Shown one piece after another: positions 8,637 to 17,611 of a stretch of DNA of 64,000 nucleotides. A program made the translations under genes and the position numbers. Under the pieces are notes generated by a model. It had not been told where the DNA came from. It was given only the letters and a program-made list of their open reading frames with translations, and did no database searches. The stretch covers positions 2,604,001 to 2,668,000 of the forward strand of contig NZ_CP045915.1 in assembly GCF_009650095.1 (NCBI RefSeq). Reading direction: 5' to 3'. This stretch comes from Gracilibacillus salitolerans. GTDB taxonomy: Bacteria; Bacillota; Bacilli; Bacillales; Amphibacillaceae. Within the stretch, counting starts at the first letter, position 1. Every line of letters begins with the position of its first letter.

Positions 8637-8993
8637 TTATAAATTTTGCATATCATTTTTTAATAAATCGAAAACATACATTACCGATTGATGTAATTCC
8701 ATGTACCTTTTTCTTCTTACATCTACATAGTAACTGTGGAGTAACAATAATTTTATGTTTTCCGCTGTTGATTCAACCTGCTGAGGATGTACGTTAACAT
8801 TCCTGTTCTTCACAAAGTTTAATGCTTCTTCATACCATTGATCTATCGTTTCAAAAACAGGTTCGGTATTTTCCTTTACAAACGCAAAGAACTGCGGATC
8901 CCTTTTGTTTTCTGGACGTTCATGAGTAAGGTAATATTCTTTTAACCTTCCTAATTTTTTTTCTAATTCCTCTATATATGTTAACAGTAACAA
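8637..8993 (-). CDS. yppE: YppE-like protein (DUF1798)
   Basis: A 118-residue, mostly helical, highly charged protein of the DUF1798 family (B. subtilis YppE, 123 residues); the function is unknown. A TTG at 8993 is preferred as start because AAAGGCGG lies nine bases upstream. The frame continues upstream to an ATG at 9032 without a ribosome binding site, and that extension would encode the site itself. In B. subtilis yppE also lies near recU and ponA, which supports the call. It is followed by no obvious partner and preceded by a 55-residue unknown gene. Confidence 0.75.
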   Translation of the reverse strand: MLLLTYIEELEKKLGRLKEYYLTHERPENKRDPQFFAFVKENTEPVFETIDQWYEEALNFVKNRNVNVHPQQVESTAENIKLLLLHSYYVDVRRKRYMELHQSVMYVFDLLKNDMQNL

Positions 8994-9062
8994 ACTATTA
9001 AACCGCCTTTCTATAACTGTAATAGCCATCATTACTGTAACATGAATTTTTTAATAATTCTA

Positions 9063-9230
9063 TTATGCGCCCTCTTTCTTGTATATGTCGTTAAGTGACC
9101 AATACTGATTTTGAGTTTCCTTGTTTGTTTTTAAAACCCATTGTGTTTCGATATGTTCAACAAGTTCCATTAATTCACTTAATTTTTTTTCACACGCCTC
9201 TTTCGTGAAAATATCATGATTGGTACTCAT
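9063..9230 (-). CDS. Small hypothetical protein, 55 residues
   Basis: Begins at an ATG at 9230 with an excellent AGGAGGG seven to eight bases upstream. The product is soluble, charged and probably helical (heptad-like KKLSELMELVEHIETQW at about 14-30), ending KKEGA. It lies 70 bases upstream of yppE on the same strand and is divergent from sspM, in the place where B. subtilis has other small ypp genes. I do not recognise the family; the strong ribosome binding site is the main support. Confidence 0.6.
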   Translation of the reverse strand: MSTNHDIFTKEACEKKLSELMELVEHIETQWVLKTNKETQNQYWSLNDIYKKEGA

Positions 9231-9384
9231 ACATATCCCTCCTAAATTTATTATTGACTGTATTCGATTATGACGTTTGAAATTCCTTGTACTTGACAAA
9301 ACTAGAAATAAGCTGACATTAACTAGCCATAATATGTATGTTTTATACAAAAAGAGTCAAACTATAAGCAAAGGAGGGATTGTG

Positions 9385-9498
9385 ATGCGTGTAAATAAAA
9401 AGAGAAAGATGAATAACGGGCGGGAAAAGCAGCATAACAAAGAGATACCGACGCAAAATGACAAAAAATTAAATGGACCTAATCGTCCATCAACTTAG
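9385..9498 (+). CDS. sspM: Small acid-soluble spore protein SspM
   Basis: A 37-residue, strongly basic, Lys/Asn/Arg-rich peptide ending KKLNGPNRPST. The C-terminal box closely matches the ending of B. subtilis SspM (KKLGGPNRPST, recalled), a minor acid-soluble protein of the spore core. The start is the ATG at 9385, five bases after AGGAGGG. It is followed directly by a terminator at 9502-9537. Expression in the forespore is expected from family knowledge; no promoter is claimed. The gene is too short to be convincing without the C-terminal match. Confidence 0.85.
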   Translation: MRVNKKRKMNNGREKQHNKEIPTQNDKKLNGPNRPST

Positions 9499-9501
9499 TA
9501 C

Positions 9502-9537
9502 AAAAGTCGACATTGCATCTCGTAATGTCGACTTTTT
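9502..9537 (+). terminator. Terminator of sspM
   Basis: A near-perfect stem AGTCGACATT with AATGTCGACT around a 9-base loop, followed by TTTTT. It starts three bases after the sspM stop. Confidence 0.85.
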
Positions 9538-9645
9538 ATGAACAATTTTTTTGATTTATTAATCAGCCCCCATATAAATGTTACGATTTTCGAAATTTTA
9601 AGCTAGGAATTTACTGTTGCATCAGGCTTTCATTATACATTTTCA

Positions 9646-9674
9646 TTGAAGATTTCATTAGCTTAGCGTATGAT
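9646..9674 (+). promoter_or_regulatory. Candidate SigA promoter of recU-ponA
   Basis: TTGAAG (9646-9651), a 17-base spacer and TATGAT (9669-9674), ending 49 bases before the recU start. Consensus match only. Confidence 0.5.
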
Positions 9675-9723
9675 ATATCTATCCATGATATGATGGATGT
9701 GTTGATGATATAGGAGGGAGTTT

Positions 9724-10338
9724 ATGCAATATCCAAATGGGAAAAAATCATCAGCTTTTTCAAAACTTAATCATTCGATTCAAACGGTTTACAGTAACAG
9801 GGGAATGTCACTGGAAGAAGATATTAATGATACCAATCAATATTATTTAACAAATGATATTGCGATTATTCATAAGAAACCAACACCTGTTCAAATTGTT
9901 CATGTAGATTATCCGAAAAGAAGTGCAGCAGTTATTAAAGAAGCATACTTTAAACAAGCATCAACTACGGATTATAATGGACTATATAAAGGAAAGCATA
10001 TTGATTTTGAAGCAAAGGAAACAAAAAACAAACACTCCTTTCCGCTCAATAACATTCACCAACATCAGATAGATCATATGAAACACATAGTAAATCATGG
10101 TGGAATTTGCTTTCTATTAATTCGTTTTAGTGTAAGTCAAGAAACATTCTTATTCCCTGCTGAAGAGCTATTTCCCTATTGGGATCAGCAGTATAATGGT
10201 GGTAGAAAATCTATTCGTTATGAAACTGTGAAAAAGCTAGGTTATATAATACCCATTCGATATCAAGCAAAAGTAGATTACTTGGCTGTTATTGACAAGT
10301 ATTATATGGAGAACGGAGGAACAACTAATGGCAGATAA
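9724..10338 (+). CDS. recU: Holliday junction resolvase RecU
   Basis: A 204-residue nuclease that resolves recombination intermediates and is needed for chromosome segregation in Firmicutes. Typical sequences are NGKKSSAFSK near the N-terminus, MSLEEDIN at about 28-35, the DFEAKETKNK catalytic region at about 95-104 (acidic metal ligands and lysine) and the C-terminal YLAVIDKYY. AGGAGGG lies ahead of the ATG. Its end overlaps the ponA start by 11 bases, the usual recU-ponA operon arrangement. Confidence 0.95.
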   Translation: MQYPNGKKSSAFSKLNHSIQTVYSNRGMSLEEDINDTNQYYLTNDIAIIHKKPTPVQIVHVDYPKRSAAVIKEAYFKQASTTDYNGLYKGKHIDFEAKETKNKHSFPLNNIHQHQIDHMKHIVNHGGICFLLIRFSVSQETFLFPAEELFPYWDQQYNGGRKSIRYETVKKLGYIIPIRYQAKVDYLAVIDKYYMENGGTTNGR

Positions 10339-13093
10339 AAGCCAATCAAGAATGGAAAGAAGAAAACAGTTAAAACAAAAGAATACAAAGAACAAACCAA
10401 TATGGAAAAAAATAATGAAATATGCACTAATCGCCGTTTTAGTAATCGGTTTAGGTATTGGCGCATTATTTACGTATTATATTGCTTCGGCGCCAGACCT
10501 AGATGCTGAGTTATTATCGGATCCAGCATCAACAAACCTTTATGATATTAATGGTGATACATTTGCTAAACTAGGAGCAGAGAAGAGAACAAAAATAGAG
10601 TATGATGACATGCCTTCTGTGTTATTGAATGCGATACTAGCTACAGAAGATGTTCGATTCCACGACCATATCGGAATTGACTTCAGGCGGATTGGTGGAG
10701 CTGTCATTGCGAACTTCCGAGAGGGATTTGGAGCTCAAGGTGCTAGTACGATTACCCAACAAGTTGTGAAGGGCTCATTCCTGACAAATGATAAGAAATT
10801 AAAACGTAAAGTGCAGGAACAATGGCTTGCATTACAACTTGATCGAGTATATTCCAAAGAAGAAATTATGGAAATGTATGTTAACAAAATCTATTATGGT
10901 TCTGGTGCTTATGGTGTAGCAATGGCAGCAGAAATATACTTTGGTAAAACAGACCTTGATGATTTAACTCTCGCGGAAGCAGCAATCTTAGCTGGATTAC
11001 CACAACGACCAACAGCCTATGACCCGTTTGTTAACCCTGATTTAACCAAAGAAAGAATGAATACTGTACTTAACTATATGGTGCAGCATAATAAAATTAG
11101 TGAAGAAGAAGCAGATGAAGCTAGAGAAGTAAATATCGAGGATCTACTAACAGTAAAGAAACCTGAGTTTGTCAAATATGAGGGATTCATACAACAAGTC
11201 CGTAAAGAAGTTCAAGAAAAAACTGGTGCGGATATTTATAAAGATAGCTTAGATGTCTACACCACATTAGATCCAGACGCGCAAGAACATGTCGAGTTTC
11301 TATTAAGCGATGCAGACGATAATCCGATTGACTATAGTGCTGATGAAGAAATGCAGGTTGGTCTAACAGTACTTGATACAAAAACAGGTGCTATCAGAGC
11401 GATTGGTCCAGGTAGAAACCGTGAAAATGATGGTTGGAACTATGCGATAGACGGTAATGGACGTCAAGGCGGGTCTACCATGAAACCAATTATTTCCTAC
11501 GGTCCGGCTATTGAGGAATTAAATTGGTCTACGTATCACCAGATAAATGATGATGAACCATACCCAATTGAAGGTACAGATGCAGTTGTTCGAAATTGGA
11601 ATCGTAATTATCAAGGCTGGATGTCCATACGGTATGCTCTAGAACAATCCTTAAATGTTCCTGCTGTCAAAACATTAGATGAAGTTGGCTATAACAATGC
11701 CAAGGAATTCGCAGAAGGGATTGGAATGGATTTTGAAGATAATTTTACTCTTACTGATGCGATCGGTGGAGCTGGTTCAACTGTCACACCAATTGAAATG
11801 GCTGGAGCATATGCAACTTTCGGAAATGAAGGTATGTACCATGAACCTTTCTCTGTCATCAGAATAGATTATTCGGACAGGAGATCAGAAGAGTTAGAAT
11901 CCAAATCAACTGTTGCGATGTCCGACTATACAGCGTACATGATAACAGATATGTTAAAATCTGTAGTAAGGGAAGGAACAGGTACGAGAGCAAATGTTTC
12001 TGGTTTACAACTTGCTGGTAAAACAGGTACAACCAACCTTACGGATGATGAAGGCGGCGGAAGTCCTGATTCATGGTTTGCAGGATATACTACCAATTAC
12101 ACCGTTTCCGTTTGGACCGGTTATGATAAAGAACGTAAAGCTCTTAACAACACCAAGATAGCTCAAGATTTATTCAGGGAAACGATGAGTTTTATTTCTC
12201 AAGATATGGAGACAGAAGATTTTGTGAAACCAGATTCTGTAGTGGAAGTACAAGTTGAAAAAGGATCAAACCCAGCTAAAAGACCAAGTGAATATACACC
12301 AGATTCTGAAATTGTCACTGAGTTATTTGTAAAAGGAACAGAACCTGATGCAATCTCTGAAAAATTTGATGAACTTGATCCCGTTACTAATCTAAGTGCT
12401 TCCTATGATGAAGAAAGTGAAAGCATTACAGCAGAATGGGATCATAAAGGAGATGATGTAGAATTCAAAGTTTCGGCTGGTACAGATGGATCATTAAATG
12501 ATTTAACAACAACCGAAAATAAAGAAGTAGAAATTTCTAATGTGGATAAAGGAAAAACATACACTATTGAGGTTATTGCTGTAAATGATGATATGGAAAG
12601 TGATCCTAAAACAGTAACAGTTGAAGTTCCGGAAGATGAAGCGGAGGATCTTCCACAGGTCAGCCAGTTAAATCAAACTTTTGATCCAGCAAATCGATCA
12701 GCATTAATAAGCTGGGAATACGATCAGAATGGCCCGATCGAGTTTGAAATCGTTGTTCAAGATGGTGGTCAGACAATTGATCAATTTAACACGAATAAAA
12801 ATTCTGTTAATATAACTCAGCTTGAAGCTAATAAAACGTACACGGTTCATGTTACACCATTTTTAAAAAATAAGGACGTACGAGGACCTTCAGCAAGTAT
12901 TCAAGTCCCAACACAAGGCATTGAAAATGAAGAACAAGAGCCTGATGACAATGAGCAAGATAATGAAGAACAAGAGGAACAACCAAATGAAGACGAGCAA
13001 CAATCTGATGAAGATCAGCAAAATCAAGGTGATCAACAGCCAGGTCAAGGTCAAAACAATCAACAAGAAGAACCTAACGGAGAAGAAGATTAA
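10328..13093 (+). CDS. ponA: Class A penicillin-binding protein 1A/1B
   Basis: A 921-residue bifunctional peptidoglycan synthase. It has a short basic cytoplasmic tail, a membrane helix at about 31-53, the GT51 transglycosylase (catalytic E107 in EDVRFHDH, QGASTITQQ 137-145) and the transpeptidase with S383-TMK, SLN 441-443 and KTGT 565-568. Two fibronectin type III-like repeats follow (about 670-770 and 775-860), then a disordered Glu/Gln/Asn/Asp-rich tail of about 55 residues. The start at 10328 has GGAGGA nine bases upstream and lies inside the recU 3' end, suggesting translational coupling. The longer frame from 10292 lacks a site. Confidence 0.97.
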   Translation: MADKSQSRMERRKQLKQKNTKNKPIWKKIMKYALIAVLVIGLGIGALFTYYIASAPDLDAELLSDPASTNLYDINGDTFAKLGAEKRTKIEYDDMPSVLLNAILATEDVRFHDHIGIDFRRIGGAVIANFREGFGAQGASTITQQVVKGSFLTNDKKLKRKVQEQWLALQLDRVYSKEEIMEMYVNKIYYGSGAYGVAMAAEIYFGKTDLDDLTLAEAAILAGLPQRPTAYDPFVNPDLTKERMNTVLNYMVQHNKISEEEADEAREVNIEDLLTVKKPEFVKYEGFIQQVRKEVQEKTGADIYKDSLDVYTTLDPDAQEHVEFLLSDADDNPIDYSADEEMQVGLTVLDTKTGAIRAIGPGRNRENDGWNYAIDGNGRQGGSTMKPIISYGPAIEELNWSTYHQINDDEPYPIEGTDAVVRNWNRNYQGWMSIRYALEQSLNVPAVKTLDEVGYNNAKEFAEGIGMDFEDNFTLTDAIGGAGSTVTPIEMAGAYATFGNEGMYHEPFSVIRIDYSDRRSEELESKSTVAMSDYTAYMITDMLKSVVREGTGTRANVSGLQLAGKTGTTNLTDDEGGGSPDSWFAGYTTNYTVSVWTGYDKERKALNNTKIAQDLFRETMSFISQDMETEDFVKPDSVVEVQVEKGSNPAKRPSEYTPDSEIVTELFVKGTEPDAISEKFDELDPVTNLSASYDEESESITAEWDHKGDDVEFKVSAGTDGSLNDLTTTENKEVEISNVDKGKTYTIEVIAVNDDMESDPKTVTVEVPEDEAEDLPQVSQLNQTFDPANRSALISWEYDQNGPIEFEIVVQDGGQTIDQFNTNKNSVNITQLEANKTYTVHVTPFLKNKDVRGPSASIQVPTQGIENEEQEPDDNEQDNEEQEEQPNEDEQQSDEDQQNQGDQQPGQGQNNQQEEPNGEED

Positions 13094-13098
13094 AAAAA

Positions 13099-13129
13099 AG
13101 CAGCAAGGTATTTCTTATACCTTGCTGCT
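13099..13129. terminator. Bidirectional terminator shared by ponA and nth
   Basis: A perfect 13-bp stem (13099-13111 with 13117-13129) around the 5-base loop TTCTT, with an A-run before and a T-run after, so it works on both strands. The nth stop codon (13115-13117) begins in the loop, and the last nth codons form one arm. Confidence 0.9.
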
Positions 13130-13771
13130 TTTTCGCATTCTCTTTTTACCTTCACGACAAAGTTCAAGGAGTGGGCAAATTTCACACTGTGGGCTTTTCG
13201 CCTTACAATGGTAACGGCCAAAAAAGATTAACCGGTGATGTGTGTTACTCCACTCTTCTTTAGGAATTTTCCTCATTAGCGTTTTTTCAACTTCTAAAAC
13301 ACTATCCTTCCAGCGACAGATACCTAACCGTTTAGAAACTCTTTCAACGTGTGTATCTACAGCAATTGCTGGTTCTCCAAATGCGACGGAAGCTACCACA
13401 TTTGCCGTTTTACGACCAACTCCAGCGAGATTTTCTAGTGCTTCTTTTGTATTAGGAACAACTCCATCGTACACTTCTATTAAGGTTGTACAAAGTTTCC
13501 TAATATTCTTTGACTTATTGCGATATAGTCCAATCGAACGAATATCATGTTGTAATTCCTCTAAGGGTACATTTAAGTAATCTTCTGGAGTCTTATATTT
13601 TTTAAAAAGGTCTTTTGTCACTTTATTTACTAAAGCATCTGTACATTGTGCTGATAAAACAACAGCTATTAATAATTCAAAAGGGTTATCATGCACTAAT
13701 TCACATTCTGCATCTGGAAACATCTCCTCGATTCTTTCCAGAACAACATTTATTTCTTTTTTGGTTAACAT
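13115..13771 (-). CDS. nth: Endonuclease III (DNA glycosylase/AP lyase)
   Basis: A 218-residue base-excision repair enzyme that removes oxidised pyrimidines and nicks the abasic site. The helix-hairpin-helix LAGVGRKTANVV carries catalytic K121, with D139 in VDTHVER. The [4Fe-4S] cluster ligands C189, C196, C199 and C205 follow the C-x6-C-x2-C-x5-C pattern. GGGGAG precedes the ATG. It follows dnaD by nine bases, so the two are one operon. B. subtilis has ypoC after nth; here the gene ends inside the terminator shared with ponA, so ypoC is absent. Confidence 0.96.
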   Translation of the reverse strand: MLTKKEINVVLERIEEMFPDAECELVHDNPFELLIAVVLSAQCTDALVNKVTKDLFKKYKTPEDYLNVPLEELQHDIRSIGLYRNKSKNIRKLCTTLIEVYDGVVPNTKEALENLAGVGRKTANVVASVAFGEPAIAVDTHVERVSKRLGICRWKDSVLEVEKTLMRKIPKEEWSNTHHRLIFFGRYHCKAKSPQCEICPLLELCREGKKRMRKSSKV

Positions 13772-13780
13772 AGTTCTCCC

Positions 13781-14455
13781 CTATTCCTCTAACCAATTGT
13801 AATATAATGATTTATCATAAGGATGTTCTTTCTTAACTGACGTATTTTGCTGATGCGTGTGAAATGATTTGCTAGATTGTTGAGCCTGCTGGGAAGATTT
13901 GATTCCCTTCTTTTTCCACTCAATTAAGATACGGTCTATATATTTAAAATTAATTTTCCCCATCAATACTGCTTCTCTTAATGCAGTATAAATAAGCGAA
14001 ATATCGTGATTATCTTCATCTAGCCAATTATTGATCATTTCGATTTCGAAAGGTGATAATGGCCTGCCAAATTCACGTTCGAATTTTTGGAAAACTTCTC
14101 CAACCTTATTATCAACCTTTTCCACCTTTTCATCGATGGAATATAATTTTTGCCATAGTGGATCTAATGAGTAAGATTCTTTTATCATGTGGTTATCTTC
14201 CTGATCCTCTTCTATAGACAAAAAATCTTTTTGTATTAGTTGTCGTAATAAGTTAGTACAAATTTCATTTGAGATTGTTAAATGTTCAGCGATTTCTTCC
14301 GGTGTTGGAAAATTGTTACCCTTTCTTTGTGCCGTATAAATTTGCAGAATAATAGCTAATTGCGCCTCATTCAGGCCCAACGATGCGAATTTTTCAATTA
14401 ATAACGCCGGAAAATTTATTTGATCATGTAAAATGTATTGCATGCTTTGTTTCAT
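13781..14455 (-). CDS. dnaD: Primosomal protein DnaD
   Basis: A 224-residue replication-initiation and restart protein. The N-terminal winged-helix domain covers about 15-100 (LNEAQLAIILQIY, PTPEEIAEHL). The C-terminal DnaB/DnaD helical domain at about 125-195 has the FEREFGRPLSPFEIEMINNWLDE signature and ends at the IEWKKKGI segment. The tail 195-224 is Gln/Ser/His-rich and ends YNWLEE. AGGTGGG lies ahead of the ATG. It is first in the dnaD-nth pair and is separated from asnS by the R1 repeat locus A. Confidence 0.95.
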   Translation of the reverse strand: MKQSMQYILHDQINFPALLIEKFASLGLNEAQLAIILQIYTAQRKGNNFPTPEEIAEHLTISNEICTNLLRQLIQKDFLSIEEDQEDNHMIKESYSLDPLWQKLYSIDEKVEKVDNKVGEVFQKFEREFGRPLSPFEIEMINNWLDEDNHDISLIYTALREAVLMGKINFKYIDRILIEWKKKGIKSSQQAQQSSKSFHTHQQNTSVKKEHPYDKSLYYNWLEE

Positions 14456-14540
14456 CGTTTATAACCCACCTTCAACCAATATGATAACACTATATTAGAA
14501 AAAATACCCGTTCCCGAACCGCCCAATTATTTCATAATAG

Positions 14541-15004
14541 ATAAAAACTGAGACACAGTGGAAATTTTTCCATCCTGATTTTTGATAAGTGGTGAGATAC
14601 GCTCCGGCAGAATACTTCGCTTTCCGTGGGCACGGCCTCAGCCTCCTCAAAAAGCCAAGTGCGCTTTTCTGCGGGGTCTTCAGCTCGCGCTGTTCCCCAG
14701 GAGTCTGCGTATTCTGCCTCCGCTGGTTCTAATGTTCTGATTGTTGAAAGAAGAAAATCTTCGGATATATAATCAAGGGACTTCTTCTCACTATTCCAAA
14801 ACACTAGTCAAAGCTGCGGAAAAATACGACACTCCTGGGGAACAGCGCGAGCCGAAGATCCACTTTGCAAAGTGATTTTCTTTGCAAAGTGAGCTGAGGC
14901 CGTGCCCCCGGAAAGGGAGTATTTTTCCGCAGCGATGGTTATGCACTCATCAAGACAAGAATGGAAGAAAGCAAATCCATGTACACGGTACTTCGCAGTT
15001 TATG
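14541..15004. repeat. R1 composite palindromic repeat, locus A
   Basis: Two ~122-base arms in inverted orientation, 14601-14724 (subtype I, outer end GCTCCGGCAGAATAC) and 14813-14933 (subtype II, outer end GCTGCGGAAAAATAC), about 88 bases apart. The right boundary 14959-15003 reads GAATGGAAGAAAGCAAATCC, then about 15 bases, then TTCGCAGTTTATG. The left boundary (from 14541) is a degenerate inverted copy. Arm 2 has subtype II ends but a subtype I-like interior with ACTTTGCAAAGT. It lies between the asnS terminator and the dnaD start. The short open frames inside are not credible genes. Confidence 0.85.
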
Positions 15005-15052
15005 TTTTATGTGCTGATTTTTGTGCTTCATGTTTTCTTTTTAAAATAGATA

Positions 15053-15079
15053 AATCCTTTGCACGTTTGGCAAAGGATT
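15053..15079 (-). terminator. Probable terminator of asnS
   Basis: Stem AATCCTTTGC (15053-15062) with GCAAAGGATT (15070-15079), 12 bases past the asnS stop. The leftward 3' side is T-rich but interrupted, so strength is uncertain. Confidence 0.6.
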
Positions 15080-15090
15080 ATTATCTATAC

Positions 15091-16383
15091 TTATGGATAT
15101 AAACGGTTTAATAATCTTGGAAACGGTATTGTTTCTCTAACGTGCTCCACACCGCTAATCCAAGCAACAGTTCGTTCTAATCCTAAACCGAAACCAGCAT
15201 GCGGCACACTACCGTATTTACGTAAATCAAGGTACCATTGATATGCGTCTCCTGATAGGTTATGCTCTTGATAACGTTGCTCCATTAACGATAGATCATC
15301 AATTCTCGCAGAGCCACCAATGATTTCACCATAACCTTCTGGCGCAATTAAATCAGCACATTGCACAACATCTTCACGCTTTGGATCAGGTTTCATATAG
15401 AAGGCTTTTATATCTTTAGGATAATGCGTAATAAACACTGGTTGATCAAAACTTTCAGCAATTGCAGTTTCATGAGGAGCACCGAAATCCTCTCCCCATT
15501 CAATATCAGTAAATCCCTTTTCCTTTAACGTTTCAATTGCTTTATCATACGTGATACGTGGAAATGGTGCTTTGACTTTTTCTAGAGCATCTAGATTTCG
15601 TTCCAATATTTTAAGCTCTAACGCACAATTTTCCAACACGGTTTCAATAATAAATTGTACATAATTTTCCTGTATTTCTAAGCTTTCTTCATGTGTTACA
15701 AAAGCCATTTCTGGTTCAATCATCCAAAATTCAATTAAGTGTCTTCTTGTTTTTGATTTCTCGGCTCTGAACGTTGGACCAAATGAGAATACACGTCCTA
15801 GTGCCATAGCTGCTGCTTCCATATATAATTGGCCACTTTGAGACAAATAAGCCTCTTCATCAAAATATTGAGTATGGAATAACTCAGTCGTTCCTTCAGC
15901 AGCTGAACCAGTTAAAATTGGTGGATCAACTTTAACAAATCCTTCTTTTTGGAAAAATTGATACGTACCTTGGATAATTTGGTTTCTGATTTTCATAATG
16001 GCATGTTGCTTTTTGGATCGTAACCATAAGTGACGATGATCCATTAAAAATTCCGTCCCGTGTTCTTTCGGTGTAATCGGATAATCTGTTGCTTCATGGA
16101 TGACTTCGATTTCCTTCACCTGCATTTCATAGCCAAACGGAGATCGAGTATCCTCGACAATCGTTCCAGTTACATACAAAGATGACTCCTGTGTGATCGA
16201 CTTCGCTAATTGAAATGTTTCTTCTGAAACTTCTGCTTTTACAACAACGCCTTGGATGAAGCCAGTACCATCACGTAATTGTAAAAAGGCGATTTTACCA
16301 CTGGACCGTTTGTTGGCAAGCCATACACCTATCGAAACCTCTTGATTGAGATAATTTGCTACCTGATTAATCGTTGTTTTCAT
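15091..16383 (-). CDS. asnS: Asparaginyl-tRNA synthetase
   Basis: A 430-residue class IIb aminoacyl-tRNA synthetase. The N-terminal OB-fold anticodon-binding domain covers about 12-100. The catalytic core includes [11 protein letters not shown], the motif 2 region [22 protein letters not shown] at about 205-230 and motif 3 [12 protein letters not shown] near 405-416. The length matches Bacillus AsnS (430). GGAGGAAA precedes the ATG at 16383. It follows aspB by 26 bases, the conserved aspB-asnS order. No T-box leader is seen in the short gap before it. Confidence 0.97.
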   Translation of the reverse strand: MKTTINQVANYLNQEVSIGVWLANKRSSGKIAFLQLRDGTGFIQGVVVKAEVSEETFQLAKSITQESSLYVTGTIVEDTRSPFGYEMQVKEIEVIHEATDYPITPKEHGTEFLMDHRHLWLRSKKQHAIMKIRNQIIQGTYQFFQKEGFVKVDPPILTGSAAEGTTELFHTQYFDEEAYLSQSGQLYMEAAAMALGRVFSFGPTFRAEKSKTRRHLIEFWMIEPEMAFVTHEESLEIQENYVQFIIETVLENCALELKILERNLDALEKVKAPFPRITYDKAIETLKEKGFTDIEWGEDFGAPHETAIAESFDQPVFITHYPKDIKAFYMKPDPKREDVVQCADLIAPEGYGEIIGGSARIDDLSLMEQRYQEHNLSGDAYQWYLDLRKYGSVPHAGFGLGLERTVAWISGVEHVRETIPFPRLLNRLYP

Positions 16384-16409
16384 AATATTTCCTCCACTAT
16401 CGTTCGTAC

Positions 16410-17591
16410 TTATTGATGATTTTCAACAAATCGTTTAATTCGGTTTGCTGCTTCTTCTAGTTGCTCTAATGAAATAGCATAGGAAAGACGAACATTATTT
16501 GGCGCACCGAATCCGGAACCAGGAACTAGTGCTACTTTTTCTTCTTCTAACAAAGCAGTAACCCATTCGTCCACCGTTTCGAATCCATTCATTTCCACTG
16601 CTTTTTTCACATTTGGGAAGAGGTAGAAAGCACCTTTAGGTTTCACGCATTCAATTCCTGGAATAGCGACTAACCATTGATATAATTTTTCTAATCGTTC
16701 ACTAAATGCTTCCCTCATTTCGCTAACTGGTTGTTGTGTACCCTGATAAGCTGCTTCTGCTGCTACCTGTGCAATTGATGTTGGATTTGATGTTGAATGT
16801 GATGCTAAATTCGACATCGCTTTAATAATCTGTTTGTTACCAACTGCATAGCCAATTCTCCATCCAGTCATAGAATGCGACTTTGAAACGCCATTAATGA
16901 TAACAGTCTGTTCTTTTAATGCTGGAGAAAGCTCTGCGACAGAAACATGTTCTGTTGATGTGTACGTTAATTTTTCATAAATTTCATCTGAAACGATTAA
17001 AATATTATGCTTGAGACATACTTCTCCTAAAGCTTCTAATTCTTCTCTTTCATACATAACACCTGTAGGATTACTAGGTGAATTAATAATAACAGCTCTT
17101 GTTTTTTCTGTGATAGCATTTTCTAATTGTTCTGGTGTTAATTTAAATTCATTCTCTTCTTGCGCATCAACAAATACTGGTTTACCCTCTGCTAATTTGA
17201 TCTGTTCAGGATAACTGACCCAGTAAGGAGCTGGAACAATCACTTCGTCTTCTTTATTCAGCAAGACCTGAAATAAAGTGTAGAGCGCATGTTTTGCACC
17301 AATTGTTACAATGATTTGGTCAAGATCATAGTCTAATCCTTGATCTTGTTTCATCTTTGATTGAATAGCCTGCTTTAATTCTACCGTTCCTCCAGCAGGA
17401 GTATATTTAGTAAAACCATCATACATTGCTTGAGACGCTGCTTCTAAAATATGTACAGGTGTATTAAAATCGGGCTCTCCTGCACCTAAACCAATAACAT
17501 CGTGTCCAGCTTGTCTTAACTCTTTAGCTTTTGCTGTAATGGCAAGTGTTGATGATGGGGTTAATGTTTGTACTCTGTTTGCTAATTCCAT
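16410..17591 (-). CDS. aspB: Aspartate aminotransferase
   Basis: A 393-residue class I PLP aminotransferase (Ib subgroup) interconverting aspartate/oxaloacetate and glutamate/2-oxoglutarate. Visible are [12 protein letters not shown] (about 35-46), NSPSNPTG (about 170-177), the SDEIYEKL segment and the Schiff-base lysine in [11 protein letters not shown] near 235. The length and neighbours (ypmB upstream, asnS downstream) match Bacillus AspB. AAAGGTGA is about 11 bases before the ATG. Confidence 0.95.
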   Translation of the reverse strand: MELANRVQTLTPSSTLAITAKAKELRQAGHDVIGLGAGEPDFNTPVHILEAASQAMYDGFTKYTPAGGTVELKQAIQSKMKQDQGLDYDLDQIIVTIGAKHALYTLFQVLLNKEDEVIVPAPYWVSYPEQIKLAEGKPVFVDAQEENEFKLTPEQLENAITEKTRAVIINSPSNPTGVMYEREELEALGEVCLKHNILIVSDEIYEKLTYTSTEHVSVAELSPALKEQTVIINGVSKSHSMTGWRIGYAVGNKQIIKAMSNLASHSTSNPTSIAQVAAEAAYQGTQQPVSEMREAFSERLEKLYQWLVAIPGIECVKPKGAFYLFPNVKKAVEMNGFETVDEWVTALLEEEKVALVPGSGFGAPNNVRLSYAISLEQLEEAANRIKRFVENHQ

Positions 17592-17611
17592 ACTTTTTAA
17601 TCACCTTTCTA

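Noticed and set aside
14532..14804. Open frames inside R1 copies with similar translations (for example TARAEDPAEKR ... ESEVFCRS at loci A and C, and a related frame at locus B)
   Set aside because: The similarity is explained by the DNA repeat itself. The frames lack ribosome binding sites, run into different flanking sequence, and are broken by indels between copies.
16384..16409. T-box leader ahead of asnS
   Set aside because: The gap to aspB is only 26 bases, and no specifier or antiterminator sequence can fit there.
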